Of a DNA stretch of 64,000 bases, positions 24,180-35,092 are shown in pieces; position 1 is the stretch's first letter, and each line of letters starts with the position of its first letter. The notes beneath the pieces were generated by a model, which saw only the letters and a list, made by a program, of their open reading frames with translations, did no database searches and was not told the DNA's origin. The translations under genes and the position numbers were made by a program. The stretch spans positions 10,383,412 to 10,447,411 of the forward strand of contig JADWOT020000010.1 in the NCBI GenBank assembly GCA_036345935.2, written 5' to 3'. Source of the stretch: Taenia hydatigena. Its lineage: Eukaryota > Platyhelminthes > Cestoda > Cyclophyllidea > Taeniidae.

Positions 24180-25960
24180 TGTTTAACTAACGAAGAATCT
24201 CAAATGACAGCAGCAGTGTTACGAAACATCTAATTCGTTTTTGGACATGAAGCTATGCATGCTTCTGCAGCATGCCTCACATTGCTTTATGGCCTAGTCA
24301 ACTATTCAGATTAAAAGGACGAAAAAATTGTCAGAATATTTAAAGGTATTCCTCCTTAGCCCCTTGTGCTAATGATCAACACCGTTGCTAACAACATTAG
24401 GTGGTTTCATTGCCGCAGTATAGGAAGGAGGATATTAAGGTGGCCTACGACTTCATCAGTGTGCCTCAGTTTGGCAATACATTTTGATTATGTTTACTAG
24501 TAACAACAGGCTTGAAGTAGAAGACCACTGTAATGCTGTCAAAAGCATACTTTATGGCTGCTCAAGAAGACAGAAAGACATTCAAGTGACCATTTATCTT
24601 CCATAATCTGGTTATAATCAGTTCGTCAAATAGTAAATGTGGTGCAGTTGCTGGTTTGCACCAAGTCTGTGGGTAGGGATCAGTTGATGGTGTCAGCAAG
24701 TGCAACACGAAACCCGCGCATGTATGGTTGTTTGATTAATGCTAGCAGATCAGCGGACATCGAGACGAGCATGTCAATGAAATCTTAGAATGGATATGCT
24801 CAAAACCTAAAAAGGAATTCTTGATTCATTGTGATCGTTGCTATTCATTGCTATGGGGCAAATATCTACAGGAGGTAGGCAAAATCATGCTGTATTTCGC
24901 TTTCTTCTCGTATGAGAATACTGTACTTCCCGGGGAACTACATTTGTTTTCAAGTGCAATTTCGAATTAATATGTGGAACAGAGGTACTCACTGGGAGGA
25001 AAGACCTATTCGATCCGGTTTAAACCTTCTAGTTGCATTATCACAGAGATGTGTGCGCTCCTCCACCTTGAGTCTTCGGCTAGCAAAGTCTTTACAACGC
25101 CTATGCATAACAGCACTGCACTCGCTCCTAATCACTGACATGCATCTTGCCTCTCTTCGCCTCTTGAAGAGCATCTGCGCACGGAACTACCCCGTGTGCA
25201 AGTGGTCGCCATGAAATGTGAGCAGATGCTGTCAAGCACTTGGTCCAAATGTCCGAGGAATGTGGCACGCAGCATTCTATTAAATGTAGGTTAAGTTTAT
25301 CCGAGATGCATAGTGAAAACCAGTGGTGGCTGAGTAGACGGATTAAAATTCCATTTTAAGTCGCCCTGAATTACGGAGAAAGCTCTTCCTCAAGTAGCCA
25401 ACTTTACTCTCAACAACGCTAATTGGCTTGCGTAAAACTAACAAGGTCCTTAAAAAATGTATCGACTCCCTTTATATGTACCTATGCTTACACATCACAT
25501 ATAACTCATGCGCTTTCATACCACATTTCCGTGTACTCGTGCATACAACATGCCGACAGGACATCAGACAACTTATTTATCGTCCTTGATTGTTGGCATG
25601 ATGCGAAGGTGGACAGCGAGGACAAATGAGTTGTGATGCCTGTACAACGGGCATTAAAACGCGCATTAAGAATTCAAAGGCTCTACATTATCCATCCAAG
25701 AATTTTTGGGCTACCATCAGTTCATATAGCACCAGTGCAGTAAACGTTGGAATCAAGCAAATTTCATTGCACTTTGTGGTAATTAGGAAATGGCAAATGC
25801 TTTCACGAATGCAGATAGCCTACTCAAATGCTTCAAATAAACACAGAGATATTTGACATTAAAGCAAATGTTACCCTCAGATTATCCCAATATTTCGATG
25901 GCAGGTTTTCTTCACCTTCCACGATGGCTCACCAGATTAAAATCCCCACGCTTATGCCAA
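24180..25960 (-). repeat. Right arm of the large inverted repeat, interrupted by an insertion
   Basis: This is the reverse complement of the left arm. About 24810-25490 has no partner in the left arm and carries copy 3 of the 'MRSSII' family (24960-25400), so that family appears to be inserted in, or deleted from, one arm. The outermost part (25690-25800) matches 21400-21510 inverted. The arm runs directly into the 5' flank of the open F-box-like gene. Confidence 0.55.
24960..25400 (+). repeat. Dispersed repeat family 'MRSSII', copy 3
   Basis: This aligns with 3060-3430 through 'gcctctt.aagagca.c', the Lys-rich tail and the following non-coding 150 bp ('ggaa..cagcattc', 'gtggt.gctgagtag'). 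An open frame of 100 codons (24912-25214) covers it, but the MRSSII motif itself is replaced. It sits within the right foldback arm. Confidence 0.4.
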
Positions 25961-26484
25961 CGGAGACTAACCCCATCATCTGAATGCACACCCCATGCGT
26001 TGTCAGAATTTGGCACTTTAAGTCGCACTTCATCATGCATTGTCCCAACAATTCAAAGTGGGCAGAGAAGTTAAAGTGTGTCGCAGCCACTTGAGTTGTC
26101 AGAAGGTAAGAGGAAAATAAAAACAGGAAAACAAACCAAAGCCTCTACATTGCCATCGCACAGTCTGGAACGGAGGATTAACCTACCCTTTGAAATGTGG
26201 CAAAAGAAAATCAAATGGAATAGTAAGTGCCATTGAATAGTAGAGTAGGGAACATTACAGCCTTGATGGAATATAGTTGTTGGCGAAAGTGCATGAAGCA
26301 TTTGGCTGGAGTAAACCTGGCAGATTGTGCAGTCGGTGGCCTAGCCAGACCAAACACTTGCCTCACGGCAATGGCTAACTCGAATCAGGCGCACATTCAT
26401 ACTTTCACTCAAGTGAACTCTGCTAATAGCGAATGCATCACAAGTCGGAATTGGGATCCATTTGGTAAACCTGTGACGTGCACG

Positions 26485-27456
26485 ATGGAGAGGCTTCCGC
26501 AGTATGTACGAATCGAGATTTGCAAATACCTTGATGCCATGGACATCGTCAATTTGTGTGAGGCAGTGCCCAGCATGAAGTCGGTTCTCAGGTCTCTTAC
26601 CATCAAAGGCATTTTGCGCAGTTACGTGAGACAAATGGAGTGGATGGACGCAAATCTTTGTTGTATGATGTATTCCCCTTGTGGCCTTGTAAGGCGAGAA
26701 GATGACCCAGAGTTGAATGCACAAGCAGAAGGAAATGTTTTATTCACTGGTCTACGATACTACCAAGATTTTTCCCAACTCACCCTGCAGCACATAAACA
26801 ATGTTTTATTCAATTGTGGCAGGATCTTTCGATTTTTAATGGTTGGATGCAGCATAATTGATTTGGGTTCCCTTCATCCCCTTTGGCCTTCTCTCGTTTT
26901 AGCGGCTTATAGGTCTGGCCGACCATTACAACTCAACAACCTTGTTGGACCCGATCTTATTGAAATGGTCACTTTCTTGACTAACGTTGAGATCTATATC
27001 AATCGAGAACACATAGAGGGGAGATTTGATCGCTATCATATATCCTACGAAGTGCCCTATCTCCGTTTATTCGACGGGGTGGTGTACATGATCAATTCTG
27101 CACGGCAATGTCAGGTTGGGCGCAGACTTCCACCTGGACTAATACGCCTCATTTTCCGCATCACCAACCTCGCTGTTAGACAGGTGACTCGCCCTCCACT
27201 GCTCTTCATCTTGGACATAAAATCGCAAGAGACACAAGATCTTGCCTCTTCGGGTGAGTGTTTTGAGCATCTCATAGCCAGTATTCACAGACTCGACAGA
27301 ATTGCATTGCAAAGGTCTGGCAGAACTGCAGAGAGTCTCCCACCTTATAACTGGTGGAGGGTGTGTCGTCTGCACCAACAGGGTGGATGGCTTGTGAATC
27401 TGTATGAGGCGTTCCAAATGGCTGCGTTGCAAACAGCCAACATCGACGCTGCATGA
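26485..27456 (+). CDS. F-box-like domain protein, the only open copy of a local multicopy family
   Basis: The protein is predicted at 323 residues from the Met that is conserved in four copies (MERLPQYVRIEICKYLDAMD). The frame is open a further 86 codons upstream to an ATG at 26227, but that extension is frameshifted or stopped in sister copies, so I prefer 26485. Residues 1-45 fit an F-box: LPxxVRxEIxxYLxxxDIVNLCEAVPSMKSVL. The rest (GILRSYVRQM, LFDGVVYMIN, RLIFRIT, PPLLFILD, YNWWRVCRLHQ) has no repeats or domain I recognise and no signal peptide. F-box proteins usually recruit substrates to SCF ubiquitin ligases; that role is inferred from the N-terminal match alone. No intron is evident. 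The surrounding copies are all broken, so this one may be the source gene or just the least decayed copy. An intronless open frame amid pseudogenes leaves real doubt that it is expressed. Confidence 0.55.
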   Translation: MERLPQYVRIEICKYLDAMDIVNLCEAVPSMKSVLRSLTIKGILRSYVRQMEWMDANLCCMMYSPCGLVRREDDPELNAQAEGNVLFTGLRYYQDFSQLTLQHINNVLFNCGRIFRFLMVGCSIIDLGSLHPLWPSLVLAAYRSGRPLQLNNLVGPDLIEMVTFLTNVEIYINREHIEGRFDRYHISYEVPYLRLFDGVVYMINSARQCQVGRRLPPGLIRLIFRITNLAVRQVTRPPLLFILDIKSQETQDLASSGECFEHLIASIHRLDRIALQRSGRTAESLPPYNWWRVCRLHQQGGWLVNLYEAFQMAALQTANIDAA

Positions 27457-28080
27457 AGCAGACAAGGACAAAATGTGCCATCGAATCCACCTCCATTGTG
27501 ATTCGGACAAAAAACCTGAATTCCGCTATTCCACACTTTGCTTTGGTACTTGAGATTGCATTGCTACACTCTGTTCCAGGCTGCATTCCCTTTCATTACT
27601 TATGCGTATATGTTAAACTTTGACTACCGGCGTGCTAAGATAACTTCCAACCACTTGAGTCTGCATAATTGTGATTAGGTGGGGGAATGTTAACGAGAGG
27701 GTGCTTCTCGTGCTTCTTTTCATGCCAAAACGCGAACGGATTAGGACAGTCTAACTTTTGGCGGCTTTGAGTGAAATGCGTAACCGCAGATATAATCCAA
27801 CCAAACGATTCCTTCTCTGGGATTGCCTAGAGCATTGGTGGTAGATCAATTTGCAACCCAGAGCAGAGTCCTCCATGTGGCTGGTTTTTAAGAATGTTTG
27901 CTAGATTTGAAGAATGTTTTATTAGTTGGTCAGCTAATCTGGCTCTGCATTTCGACGGCACGATTCCACTGAAGGCGAACAGGGATTCGCAATGTCAACA
28001 CATTGCCCAGCTAATGCATTCACAGTCTGCCTTTCAGTCGTGGGCAGTTTCGAACGAGAACTTCATCACCTCGTGAGGTC
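27457..28080 (+). repeat. 3' flank of the F-box-like unit
   Basis: This flank is collinear with 8640-9370, with anchors such as 'ttgctttgg.ac', 'ctgttccaggct.cattcc', 'gaatgttt' and 'tcagctaatctggct.tgca.ttcgac'. It shows that the duplicated unit extends at least 600 bp beyond the stop codon. It has no coding potential. Confidence 0.55.
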
Positions 28081-31049
28081 CGTTTCATTGCACTGTGTCA
28101 GCAGAGCATGTACGCAATCCTTCTATCATACGGCCGTCAGTCTACTGTCCTGCAGACAACACTGCTGCCAATTAACTTTAATTACGCAGGCAAACTGAGC
28201 CGTCCTGCGAGGTGACGATGGGAAGTATGATCGGCAGGGACATTGCCTTCGGTACACTCGCATCACCGTTTTCTGCATCCTGCACAACAAAACATTAGGT
28301 CAACACGAAGATTATTGACACGCGTTTCAATTCCGTTTTTATCAAACTTCGTCGTAGCATTTAAGTTGGGCTTCCTTAGTAGAGTTGGAGAAGAGGGAAG
28401 TGGTGATCGCAGGGCCAGCAGGTGTGTTTGCCTATACAAATGGAAGTTTGTTTGTTTGGATGGAATTGAACCCAGGCGAAGGGAACAACAGTCAGTCTAA
28501 TTAACACACACTCCTTACCAAGAGAATGAGTTGCGTACTCAAAAGAGACAAGCAGATGTTCAAAAGCCATTCATAAATGCTTCTGAGCGCTTAGGAGTGT
28601 GGGTGGAACAAGAGGCCTCCTACCAAACAATTCAACTGCGTGCACTTGACGAGTCCCACGGTGTCGCTCCATCATGTCCTGATGCTCCTTATGAGCATCA
28701 TCACCACCATTGACGACTATGAGGTGATTTGCTTTTCATTGTTGTTCATTCAGGTCAAGATTTCGGACCAGACCGAAGTAGCGACCGATGTCTCTGAATT
28801 CGTAAACCCACTAGGACTAAGTGCTTTCCACTATGGCTTGGATCTTGGAGATGAAAAGACCTTCTTCAGGCCTCTAATCGGCTTGGTGTTGGGGTGCTTT
28901 CACTTTCCAACATGTCACGGTGACTGTGTGGTTACTAGCGCCACCATTAAGCTTTGCTCAAACTCAGTCACCACTTCAATTCTGCATCTCAGCTCCTTTA
29001 GGATAGTAGCGGTTCCTTTGCTAACAAACCCACTTATGAGGCAGCAAGGAACTTGTGCCACTGGTACTCCGGAAGCTACCTAATCTACCCTAATCGAATT
29101 GTAAACAAGATATTCTGCCAGCTCTAATGTCATAATTCATGGTTTTGTTATTTCTTTTAATGAACCACTACTCCCACCCTTTTTCTCAGTAAACAATAAA
29201 GAAAAGCTTACTCCTCATGCATGCTTTGACAGAAAATCACAAAAAAATTTTGAGATGTAGTATCCGTAGGTGTCTTTGTTATGCCTCGGCGTCAAAGACA
29301 TGAGACACCAGTTGATGTGCTCACTTCGCGTTGTTTATTGCGGTACCTGGGCCGTTCAGGGCGGCACGAAGCTGCTGGACTTTCGGGAGAAGATAGCTTA
29401 CAGCCTGTTCACCACTAAAACTCCCCATCTGCCTGTACATCCGTTCGTAAGGGTCATGGAGTTCTCTAATTGCCACTACCCTCAATAATTTACAGTAATG
29501 CGAATAACCTTGACCTTGACGACAAGTTCTAAAACCTAACTTGACCTTAAAGCAGGGGCAAAACCATTAATCCTTGGTATGTTGCCCTTTATTGTCCTTG
29601 CTGATCTCCCTCACTTACTTCCATCCACCTTCCTTAGACCAGTACTTGTCTTTATCAACATCTCGGACAATAATCCTACTTTCGTGGTTGACAAACCCTT
29701 AGTGAGCACCCTACGAACCATTTTTGAACTTGAATATACCCAACACCGGAACTACAGAAGGTGGTTGGCTATCTCCTTGGCTTCGTGGTTCATTCTCCCT
29801 CCCAGAATCACATTCAAGTAACTAAAAAGGCTGGTTTGTGTGTCGACTCACCCAGTGAATCATGAATCATGTAGACTAGACTGTCTGCGTTGGAGAGCAA
29901 GACTAAATAGTCATCTACGCTGAAGGGTATCATTTTGAGGTGCACGGGATACGGTAAAGCTCAAACTGTTCATACTTGCATGAATGAGAGATCCCGCAGA
30001 CAACTTGACGCAACGTTGCGAGACAATGACATCAAAAAACTAATAGCTGGCCCTTCTTCGCTTATTTTAAGCATGTTGGTGATAGCTTTTTGTAGAACCA
30101 AGGAGGACTATTTGATCAGGTAACTGTCTTCCTTCCTTGTCCTTTCACACTTCTGCCTTACAAGAACATTTACTCATATTTTTTTAGTAAAATGTTCTTT
30201 CTCTTTCTTTGTATTTTCTCCGCTACCATAGTAACTAAGTACTAAGAGGACCGACTTCATTTTCCCAGTTGGGAGTGTTCATGATGACGTCTTTTGCCCG
30301 TCAGTATCAACAGCTTAAGTTGATTCGAAGGCAGAAATTGGGACCTTGCCTCTGTTGCAACCTAGTGGCTGGTGGAATGCGAGTCATTTGAAGGGCCTTT
30401 GCTGCTGCCAATGGCATCGCGAAGGCTGCGCGTCATCAGCGAAGCCAGGTGTGTCAATTGAATGCTTTATAAGCAGAGAGCATCTCGCAGAGCAGTAGCT
30501 CTCCCCAAGAGGGCCTTTGGTAAGGACCGTGTCATTCACCTTTGAGCAGGTGACTGGGTAAGTCGACAAGAATCTACTTTACCTACGCGAATTCGACAAC
30601 TTTGATGCGAATTAGTTCGCCTTCTTACTCATTTGTGTAATTTCACCATGTTGAATGATTTCTTATCAAAAAGTTTTTTGACTTCTTCCTTGATGCATTA
30701 GGAGTGAAAAAGAACGCCAGGCATTAGTGAAATCGTACCGAGCACTGCGATCACATCAGGACTGTTGGACTTGCCTCCTCGACTTCTGACTAGTGACACG
30801 TGGCCGTGGTCCGCAATAAGTCCTGACTGTATGCGCTAAGATTTAACGTCCTTGCAGACTTACCTGTTCTAGTAACCCCTCACTTGTGAATTTTAACCTC
30901 TTGTAGAGCATTTTTATTTTCTGGTAATGCATTGCCTCTGTCTCATACATGACCCTTACATCCATCCTCTTCTGCGTCCATTTCGATTTAATATAAACAG
31001 AGGTGATTTTACGCCCTCCTGCCTCATCACTGTTTGGCTCATTTTACAG
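28081..31049. other. Repeat-mosaic edge and intergenic region; no supported gene
   Basis: A 147-codon open frame at 28640-29083 (+) contains at its end the third relative of the 'CENSVAASIS' repeat (28900-29050). I treat it as repeat-derived. Other frames (29270-29488, 29579-29821, 29935-30123) are under 80 codons and lack domains. The segment likely includes the promoter and any 5' exon of the glycosyltransferase gene, which I could not locate. Confidence 0.35.
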
Positions 31050-31073
31050 ATTTTCGACTGTCGAAAGGGAGAG

Positions 31074-33670
31074 ATGGTCATTTCATTTCGTATGCTGCTC
31101 CGTATCTTCGAGGCAGCGTTGATAGTGGGATCGTTGGCTTATCTGTACCACTGCTTGTTCCAAGTAACCTTAAGTGGACATGTCCTCCCAACGATTGCTT
31201 CAAGCAGAGTCGATATTAGCGATTGCCAGAGGGACGTGGCTCTCGCCTTCTTCTCGTCCATCCAATCACCTGCACACAAGAATTGTCGATTCTATCTTGA
31301 TCGTTTTCCCATCAAGCGAGATCGTGATGGTGACATGGATATTGCAGTCACCATAGCAGTAAAGAATGACGTGCGACCAGTGGCTCGAATCCTGCGAATG
31401 ATTCACAGAGTAAACAACTACTACTGCATCCATTTGGAACGAAATGCTGATCCACTACTCCAAGCAGCAATGAAGGGTCTAGTCACCTGTTATGATGGAA
31501 ATGTTGAGTTAGTTCCGAAGGACTCCAGCATTGAAGTGACATCCAGTGGTGCTGGTGTCTTACAAGCTCATTTGGTCTGCGCTAAGCAAGCCCTAAGCCG
31601 CAGTGCAACGTGGAAATACTTAATGAACATTGACGATGACCAGTTTCCCTTGAGAACGAATTTGGAGATTGTGGCCATCCTGCAAGCCCTCAGGGGGTCC
31701 AATCTGGTGGAGGCCTTTGCAGATAGCAATCCCGATTCAAAAGAAAACAATAAGAATCTGCCCTTAAATGTGAGTTTGCGTGATGTTTGCCATGACCTTG
31801 CCAACGTCCATTTTATTTTCTTGGGCCAGTGAAGCATGATTGAGGCCCCTAATTTGTCCACGCTCACCCTCCCTCGTTTCAATTTTTAGCAGTGTAGTCT
31901 TCTGGAGGGAGGTTTTGGCAAATTCATCCACTTTTCTAACTAGAGTCACCACTTGACTGCTCAGAACACCTTAGCACTCCACACTTTGTGCATGCGACAG
32001 GCAGTAATGACGTGACAGACACATTCCACTTGCCGCCTCCTTTGAACTGCCTGCCAACGCCAACGCAAGTAATTCAGTAGTAGACGATGACGTCACCACA
32101 AAGTATGCGAATTCACACTTGAAAACGTGTTTCTTTCTTTTTATTTAGGGATTCGATGTTGTTAGCCTTTGGGTAGACTGTCGGTGCGTCACTTCTTCGC
32201 AAGCAATGCTTAAGGTGGATTCCTTTTGTTATAAAAATTGCACTAAGTGGAAAATCAACTGTAGGAAAGGTAGAAGGGTGAGAGGTGGTGCTCCTACTTT
32301 GCAGGCAGTGTCTCAGGTCAATGTCCTGCAGCCTTTAATAGCGGTCAGGCTTAAACCCACGCCTGGCAAAGCGGTGAGATGACTACTTGGGTGATCATGC
32401 TCCCAACTCGCCTAAGCCATGCAGTAATGCAAGAGTTCGCGTATTTAAAATGCAGAGTTGTCGCTTTGAGAAGCTGTTCGGCCAAAACACTCAATTTGTT
32501 CTACTTGTACTTCTAATGATCTAAAGATTCATTCTGTAATTCAACTTTACCTCACTGGCCTGCCAAGCTTAGACTTTCTGTGGTTTATGTTCTTGCGTCA
32601 AAAATGACTACACCTCCTTTGTTTGATTTGGGCATTTCTTGCCAACTTTGAGTGCCAAATACTAGCACACTTATGGCTCCCCTTCCGTATGCTAGAAAGT
32701 ACTTGGATCTCATTTAAGTAGTATCGGCCGACCCTAAAAATTCTCCCAAACATGTACCACTTAATGTCTTTTACCTTTAATAGTCTTGTCTTGTGATGTT
32801 TTCCCGAGAGATGGAAGCAAATCACTTGTCCTGCCACTCAATTACAAGTCGTCTCATGTTGCCTTGGGATAGGTTTTTCCAGATTTTTAAGAAAATTTTG
32901 CACAAAGTGAAGGCCTTTTAGCGTGCTTTAGAAATGACCTTTTGAGTGCAATTTAATTCTCCTCAGCCAAATGACCTCTTCATCCGGTTCCCTTTGGGGT
33001 GTTGCAGGACTGAGGAGCGGGGCTGCCTCCTGCGGCCTAAATGCCCTTCACCAAGTTAGTAGTATTAGCCATTTTTGGTTGACTCAACAGCTAAACCATG
33101 TAGGTGTTGCGCAGCTCTTGTTCGAGAAACAATATTGTTCATGTATCTGTGTAATTGCAGGCTGCTTGGTACAACGGTACCCTCCACGGAGCTTATAGAC
33201 GAGAATTTTTAGAGAGTGCCCTGCTAGGCCAATCTGTGGAGCCCCTTCGACAGTACCTGCTCGACAACAAATCGCTGATCAATCCGGAGAAGTATTTCTT
33301 TCCTATTTTGGTCTACAATGCTCAATTGCACCTGCCAGGAGCATGTGAGAGGGCGCCCAGTCCTCCTAGTGAGGTGAATTTCGGTTTCCTTGCCGATTTG
33401 CGCATTCGAGATAATTATGGAGTTCGATGCGCTACCAAGTATGTCGACCATGTGTGTCTCCTCGGAAATGAACACCTGCAAATGCTCAAATCGGCGTCAC
33501 ACCTCTTTGCGTCCAAATTTCAAGTCGATTATGAGCCGGAGGCCTTCACAGACCTCGAGCAGTGGTACTTTGACCGGATTAAGGCTGAAATGGAGATGAA
33601 CGTGGTCTCTCAATCATCCTTCGATACTTACATCTACTCCAGACTTTTCTGCACACAGCATCACATTTGA
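31074..33670 (+). CDS. GT14 family beta-1,6-N-acetylglucosaminyltransferase-like (core-2/I-branching type)
   Basis: The proposed CDS is exon 1 31074-31769 and exon 2 33161-33670, 401 residues. The start follows a splice acceptor at 31048-31049, so an untranslated or trans-spliced 5' end is likely. A single N-terminal hydrophobic segment (about residues 8-29) gives the type II Golgi topology usual for this family. Exon 1 contains WKYLMNIDDDQFPLRTNLEI (about 179-198), the counterpart of the WKYLINLCGxDFPIKTNLEI block of core-2 GlcNAc-transferases, and before it the block around LVCAKQAL. Exon 2 contains GTLHGAYRREFLESAL and a C-terminal block with VCLLGNEHLQML and HLFASKF, as in family members. 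The expected reaction is transfer of GlcNAc from UDP-GlcNAc in beta-1,6 linkage onto O-glycan or related acceptors; the acceptor cannot be told. The usual CG in the WKYLINLCG motif is replaced by DD, and the substrate specificity may be changed. An extra small exon in the 1.4 kb intron cannot be excluded. Confidence 0.75.
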
Positions 33671-35092
33671 CCTGCTACACTTGATATGGTGCATTAGAAT
33701 AACCCATTTTCCACTTTGTACCAGCAAAGTGTATTTCTGCTTCGTTTTGTGCTTTTTGCCGTTCAACAGGCTTCCGAGTTGCACAGACATGCAGATGGCT
33801 TGAGTCGGTAAGGACAGGAGGGATCGTAAGGTGCAGAATTGGACTTTTTCCTCATTAAAATTCACATCTTGCGAAAACAGAGGGGGCACTTTTACTAGAA
33901 ACCAACTATAATTGCCGATGTAGCTGTTCCATTCTCAAGGTGTGAATCAATCTGTGAGTTGAGACATCCAATGGGTCTGAGAAGATGGTGGCTTGGGATC
34001 CGTTTAATGCGTGTCAAGATCTGCCTCACCGGCACTGATGCCGCCTACAGAGAGCGCTGAGGCGAGAGCGCACCAGTTTCTGTCTCCTGAACTGTGAACA
34101 AGGTCTAATGGCAGGTTTTTCGTCAGATTATTTGCCATATCTCGACCTCTGCCATGCCTTGTAAGTTTTCCGTGAGGTTTATCTTTTTAATCACCCAGAC
34201 AAAAGGGCTGAGATCCCACTACAGTGAGTGAAGACGTTGTTTCCTTCCAGATGAGGTGAACGTGAAGGAAAAGTGTAGATGTACCTCCGCAATCAAGCTG
34301 TGAGAGTCAATAGGCTTCCGATTGGTCTTGCCTACTCACCCTTTACATCCTATGCTAAGGTCCGTGAATGAAACAAAAAGAATAATTTATTTAACGCATA
34401 AAGCCGATCAGTAGTCATCCCCCGTCAGCTAAAAGCAACAGCCGACAATTGATCTCCTGTGATACTAGCTCATTGATGTGTTGTAGCCTACGCCCTTCAC
34501 ATCTACCTAATCTCTCTAATCCAACCACCCACGCTCTCTCTCTCTCACACACACACCAATTTCACTTGAACAACAAACCGGGTGCCGGGAAAGTTGCTCT
34601 CGATCCCATCATTGTGAATGTACCCCAGTGACATAAAAACTCCCATTCGAAGTGTGAGCCATGCCTACACCAATAGCACGTTTTTTTTTTCGAGCCCTCT
34701 TCCCATTTGTTGCAATTATGCCTCTCAAGAGGACTCATTCAAGGTGAAATGGTTTTTGAGCAAAGTTATAGCATTGATAAGGTGAGTCAGCAAAGAAGAA
34801 TTGCATGCATCGCATCGTGAGAGAATAAACAGAACTAAAATTAGGTACAACACTTGAGAGAAGAGAAGCCTGTTCATTGGTCTAAAAATACGTCCACTGG
34901 ACGCTGCGTGTCTAAATCCCCCTCCCCCTGTCCCTCCTCCTCCCCCTGCAAGAGAGCTTGGACGCACCAGCATTGATCGATGACCTTACCCGCGCGCACG
35001 CTCTTGAACCAATGAGCGTAGAGGATGGCAGAAATCCTCCTCATGCGTTGAGTTCTCTACCTCCAGCTCTACACTCGCGCTCCTCTGTGGCC
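33671..35092. other. Intergenic region between the glycosyltransferase and the PC2-like gene
   Basis: An ATTAAA at 33854-33859 may be the poly(A) signal of the gene before. A CT/CA dinucleotide stretch lies at about 34530-34557 and a T run at 34681-34690. A purine/pyrimidine-biased C-rich segment just before 34950 could be promoter sequence of the convertase gene. No gene is seen. Confidence 0.5.

Noticed and set aside
22280..25960. Autonomous DNA transposon with terminal inverted repeats
   Set aside because: The inverted arms lack clear ends, target duplications and any transposase sequence, so I report a foldback and not a named element.
26227..26484. 86-codon N-terminal extension of the F-box-like protein
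   Set aside because: Open only in this copy. In the copies at 20120 and 6015 the same region is shifted or stopped relative to the conserved F-box start, so I take it as leader.
32280..32460. Possible tRNA-like or structured RNA segment
   Set aside because: No acceptor stem pairing or T-loop could be fitted; it lies within the intron of the glycosyltransferase.
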